A DNA stretch of 9,630 bases from a bacterium (GTDB lineage Bacteria > Cyanobacteriota > Vampirovibrionia > Gastranaerophilales > Gastranaerophilaceae), in NCBI GenBank assembly GCA_017541565.1, contig JAFXYU010000262.1, forward strand, positions 1 through 9,630. The letters run 5' to 3'. The number at the start of each line of letters is the position of its first letter. Position 1 is the stretch's first letter. Both the position numbers and the translations under genes were made by a program. The notes beneath the pieces are model-generated. The model was not told where the DNA came from. It was given only the letters and a program-made list of their open reading frames with translations, and did not search any database. Of the stretch, positions 7,244 through 9,630 are shown in pieces.

Positions 7244-8791
7244 CTATTCAATCTTCTCAATATCTCTGCTGTTGTTTGAAAACTGTTCAATGAGTTTCTT
7301 GGCGGTTTTTGGATTATTCATTGTAGCATTTCCACCAATACATCCGCCTTCACAGCACATAACTTCAATAAGATTGCAATCTCCCTCACAAATTCCTTCT
7401 TTTGCAAATTTCTTTAATTGTCTTATGCTTTCTTTATTCAAACCGTTTATCACGAATGGTTTTACGCTATTTTCGTCTTTGAGTGCAGATTTAACAGACT
7501 CGGCAACTCCACCGGAAAAACCAAAATTGCGCGCTTGTTTTGAACTTTCTACTTTGTATTTTCCTTCTTCACAATCAAGAATTTCTATTTTTCTTGCAAC
7601 AAACAAAGCACCGAGTTCCTCATAGTTCATAACATAATCAACATTTGGATTATCATAACTCTCCGCACGCTTTGCAACACAAGGACTTACAAAAACAGTA
7701 ACGGCATCCGGAAATTCCTTTTTAACAATCTCTGCCGTATAATACATAGGTGTTTTTGTCTCGGAAACATAAGGCTTAATTTCCGGTAAATGTTTTTTTA
7801 TTAATTGATTATAACCGGCACAGCAGGAAGTTGTCATAAAATGAAGTATATCATCTTTTTCTGTTTCCTTATTTTCGGAATTTTCACCGTACCCGCCTTC
7901 ATTAACCCAGCCTAACCATTCACTGTTTTTTTCTTTTACGCCCTGCATTCTTTCGGTAAATTCTTTTGCCTCATTTGCTGCCGTAATATCCGCACCTTGG
8001 GCAACTTCGTAAACTTCGTCAAAACCTGCTTTTTCAATTGCGGTTTTTAACTGATAGATATTACCCGGGAATTGTCCCGCAATAGATGGCGCAACCATAG
8101 CAATAACTTTCTTTTTGGATTTAATTGCCTTTAATATATCGATAATCTGACTCTTTTCGTGAACCGCGCCAAAAGGACATGCCGCCGTACATTTTCCGCA
8201 ATTTATACATTTTGAATAGTCAATACTTGCAAATCCTGTTTCATCTTTTTTTATTGCACCGACAGGACATGAATCTTCGCACGGAACAGAAATTTTCACA
8301 ATTGCTTTATATGGACATGCAGCAACGCACATCTGACATTTTTTGCATTTTGAATCATCAATAACGGATTTTCCGTTAACAATCGAGATTGCCCCGAACT
8401 TACAATTTGAAATACAAGGTCTTGCAATACATCCCTGACAAAGATCCGTTATAAATATTCTGTTCGTTGCACACCCTTTACATGCCGCCTGAAGAACGGT
8501 TAAGTTCTTCTCGTCAATTTTAGTTCTTTCAAGCGCCCTTTTAGCATATTTTGCAAGCGAAACGGTTTCATCGTCGTCTTCTATCTGGAAGCCTAATCCC
8601 GCAATGGTTCTGTCTTTAATAATCGCACGCTCTTTGTACACACAACATCTGTAAGGAACTTCCATTCCTTTCGGACGCATATCATAAGGAATAAGCCTCG
8701 TTTGCTCCTCAAAATCATCGGAGAAAAACGCTCTTATAATCCTTACAAGAATTTCTTTTTTTAAGTGTATTGCCTGTCCTGCGTTATTCAT
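7244..8791 (-). CDS. [FeFe] hydrogenase catalytic protein, group B-like (HydB)
   Basis: The 515-residue iron-sulfur enzyme should interconvert protons, electrons and H2. The N-terminus has a RCCVYKERAII motif (48-58) that I associate with group B [FeFe] hydrogenases. It is followed by CKGC (104-107), a Cys set at 118/121/126/130, ferredoxin motifs at 149/152/155/159 and 195/198/201/205, and a Cys pair at 171/175. Together these suggest three or four [4Fe-4S] clusters. The H-cluster loops are TSCCAG (321-326), SPCVAKRAE (369-377) and EVMCCEGGC (476-484). The likely cluster ligands are Cys324, Cys371, Cys480 and Cys484. Proton-relay Cys323 and the E-x2-E pair (Glu274, Glu277) are kept. An acidic insertion lies at about 283-316. 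Odd residues are Ala325 where Pro is usual, Ser369 where group A has Met, and an extra Cys479. The ATG at 8791 is the first in frame after a TAG; its AGGAA site is distant (about 14 nt). No signal peptide is seen. HydEFG maturases are not in the window. A sensory role instead of a catalytic one is possible. Confidence 0.9.
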   Translation of the reverse strand: MNNAGQAIHLKKEILVRIIRAFFSDDFEEQTRLIPYDMRPKGMEVPYRCCVYKERAIIKDRTIAGLGFQIEDDDETVSLAKYAKRALERTKIDEKNLTVLQAACKGCATNRIFITDLCQGCIARPCISNCKFGAISIVNGKSVIDDSKCKKCQMCVAACPYKAIVKISVPCEDSCPVGAIKKDETGFASIDYSKCINCGKCTAACPFGAVHEKSQIIDILKAIKSKKKVIAMVAPSIAGQFPGNIYQLKTAIEKAGFDEVYEVAQGADITAANEAKEFTERMQGVKEKNSEWLGWVNEGGYGENSENKETEKDDILHFMTTSCCAGYNQLIKKHLPEIKPYVSETKTPMYYTAEIVKKEFPDAVTVFVSPCVAKRAESYDNPNVDYVMNYEELGALFVARKIEILDCEEGKYKVESSKQARNFGFSGGVAESVKSALKDENSVKPFVINGLNKESIRQLKKFAKEGICEGDCNLIEVMCCEGGCIGGNATMNNPKTAKKLIEQFSNNSRDIEKIE

Positions 8792-8817
8792 TTTCTTTTT
8801 AAAAATTCCTAATACTG

Positions 8818-9078
8818 CTAATTATTTCCCAATTTCTTTTCTATTGCATCTAAAACTTTTTCAACGGTTGCTTCCGTTATCACATCATCATCTATTTTAA
8901 CATAAGGTGCTTTTGAATATTCCCAGTTGATTGAACAAAGTCCCAAACAATTGCTGCCCGTGACTTCTACCTTATCACCGTATTTTCTCGGGATAATATT
9001 GTTCAATTCCTGCAAGTTGCTTCCGCCCATTACAAAGCAGGTTGTTCCCAAACATACTTTTACCGAAATTTTTGTCAT
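8818..9078 (-). CDS. Small NuoE-like thioredoxin-fold [2Fe-2S] ferredoxin
   Basis: This 86-residue protein has the four-cysteine pattern of thioredoxin-like [2Fe-2S] ferredoxins: Cys9-x4-Cys14 near the N-terminus and Cys44-x3-Cys48 in GSNCLGLCS. The APYVKIDDDVI strand (57-67) and a final amphipathic helix match the C-terminal half of NuoE/HydC-type 24-kDa subunits. The roughly 70-residue N-terminal helical bundle of full NuoE is absent, so it is a stand-alone electron-transfer domain. It is probably an electron carrier or docking subunit for the hydrogenase, whose gene starts 26 nt downstream on the same strand. It follows rex by 42 nt. The start is well set by GAGGAG 6 nt before the ATG. There is no NuoF-like flavoprotein in the window, so a direct link to NADH cannot be shown. 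Confidence 0.85.
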   Translation of the reverse strand: MTKISVKVCLGTTCFVMGGSNLQELNNIIPRKYGDKVEVTGSNCLGLCSINWEYSKAPYVKIDDDVITEATVEKVLDAIEKKLGNN

Positions 9079-9120
9079 GTCAGACTCCTCTATATATTAT
9101 ACATAAATCTTTTTAAATTA

Positions 9121-9630
9121 TTAATCCTCGTCACTGTTTGTAAATTGTAAAAAACTTCCAATCAGATTTTCATTCCAAACTTTGACATCTTTTGGAACAT
9201 CAAGTACACACGGAGTAAAATTCCATATATATTTGATTCCTGAATCTGTCAAAAATTTTGCCGTGCTTTTTGCAAATTCTCTCGGAATTGTTAATATAGC
9301 AATTTCAACATTCATTTTTGAGATAAGGTTGCTCAATTTTGAAATATCATAAACTTCTCTGCCGTTAATCTTAGTTCCGATTTTATTTTTGTCATTATCA
9401 AACATTGCACGAATATTAAGCCTGTAATCCTTGAAACTGTCATATTTCGCAAGTGCGGAACCCAAGTTTCCCGCCCCGATAATGAATGCATCACGCTTCT
9501 GCTTAAATCCAAGACGTTTTTCTATCGCATATTTGAGTTGTTTTGCATCATATCCGACACGACACTTACCGGAATTATCAAGGTATTTTATATCCTTCCG
9601 CACCTGAGAATTGTCAATATTTAACAGGTG
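9121..9630 (-). CDS. rex: Redox-sensing transcriptional repressor Rex, partial (N-terminus beyond right edge)
   Basis: The frame enters from the right edge and gives 169 codons ending at TAA (9121-9123). The first visible residues, LLNIDNSQVRKDIKYL, are the recognition-helix end of the Rex winged helix (compare QVRKDLSYF in known Rex proteins). Next come the GYD turn and a Rossmann NAD(H)-binding domain with GAGNLG at about 52-57 of the visible part, an acidic FDND turn, ILTIP, and the conserved NFTP segment. Rex represses fermentation and electron-disposal genes when NAD+ is high and releases DNA when NADH rises. About 40-45 N-terminal residues are missing. The GTG at 9603 falls inside the recognition helix and is not a real start. 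It is the first visible gene of a probable operon with the [2Fe-2S] protein and the hydrogenase, which suggests that Rex controls this unit and itself. The promoter and any Rex operator would lie outside the window. Confidence 0.93.
   Translation of the reverse strand, partial: HLLNIDNSQVRKDIKYLDNSGKCRVGYDAKQLKYAIEKRLGFKQKRDAFIIGAGNLGSALAKYDSFKDYRLNIRAMFDNDKNKIGTKINGREVYDISKLSNLISKMNVEIAILTIPREFAKSTAKFLTDSGIKYIWNFTPCVLDVPKDVKVWNENLIGSFLQFTNSDED

Noticed and set aside
9096..9101. TATAAT on the minus strand between rex and the [2Fe-2S] gene, a possible internal promoter
   Set aside because: It has no TGn extension or -35 element, and a start from it would fall within the ribosome site. The genes are better read as one operon.
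9601..9630. CACCTG...CAGGTG inverted repeat and a TGTTAAATATTGACA stretch resembling a Rex operator
   Set aside because: Both lie inside the Rex recognition-helix codons, and the half-site spacing is wrong for a Rex site. They are best explained as coding sequence.

Overview
The window is AT-rich, densely coding bacterial DNA with standard stop codons. It suggests an anaerobic, fermentative bacterium with two membranes. An AsmA-like envelope giant and an exported TonB-domain protein imply an outer membrane. An [FeFe]-hydrogenase module with a Rex repressor implies strict anaerobic redox metabolism. A gut Gastranaerophilales/Melainabacteria-type genome would fit, but Elusimicrobia or another low-GC diderm lineage cannot be excluded. 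This placement is inferred from gene content and composition only.

Layout. (1) 1-4362, minus strand: a secreted TonB-C-terminal/TPR protein is followed by a very long AsmA-like protein that starts at 3483 and runs off the left edge with no stop in 1161 codons. (2) 4363-4513: a 150-bp divergent intergenic region holds a promoter for each side, an inverted repeat and a short direct repeat. (3) 4514-6375, plus strand: a tight operon of queD (queuosine precursor synthesis), uppP (undecaprenyl-PP phosphatase) and deoC (deoxyribose-phosphate aldolase), with gaps of 2 and 9 nt. (4) 6437-7195, plus strand: a matrixin-like zinc metalloprotease with no signal peptide and no Shine-Dalgarno sequence, probably on its own promoter. 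(5) 7244-9630, minus strand, convergent with the protease: in transcription order rex (cut by the right edge), a mini NuoE-like [2Fe-2S] thioredoxin-fold protein, and a group B-like [FeFe] hydrogenase.

How the genes work together. The rex-ferredoxin-hydrogenase set reads as one redox unit: Rex senses NADH/NAD+ and the hydrogenase disposes of (or senses) reducing equivalents, with the small [2Fe-2S] protein as a plausible electron partner. The left arm concerns the cell envelope. The central operon mixes tRNA-modification, lipid-carrier recycling and nucleoside-salvage genes, with no obvious pathway link. There is no gene-free stretch over 300 bases, and I see no RNA gene, CRISPR array, insertion sequence or phage gene.

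The items most worth a second look are the altered H-cluster loops and the insertion in the hydrogenase, the apparently cytoplasmic and possibly leaderless matrixin, and the TonB-domain/TPR protein upstream of the AsmA-like giant. I did not find clear evidence of a wholly new system.
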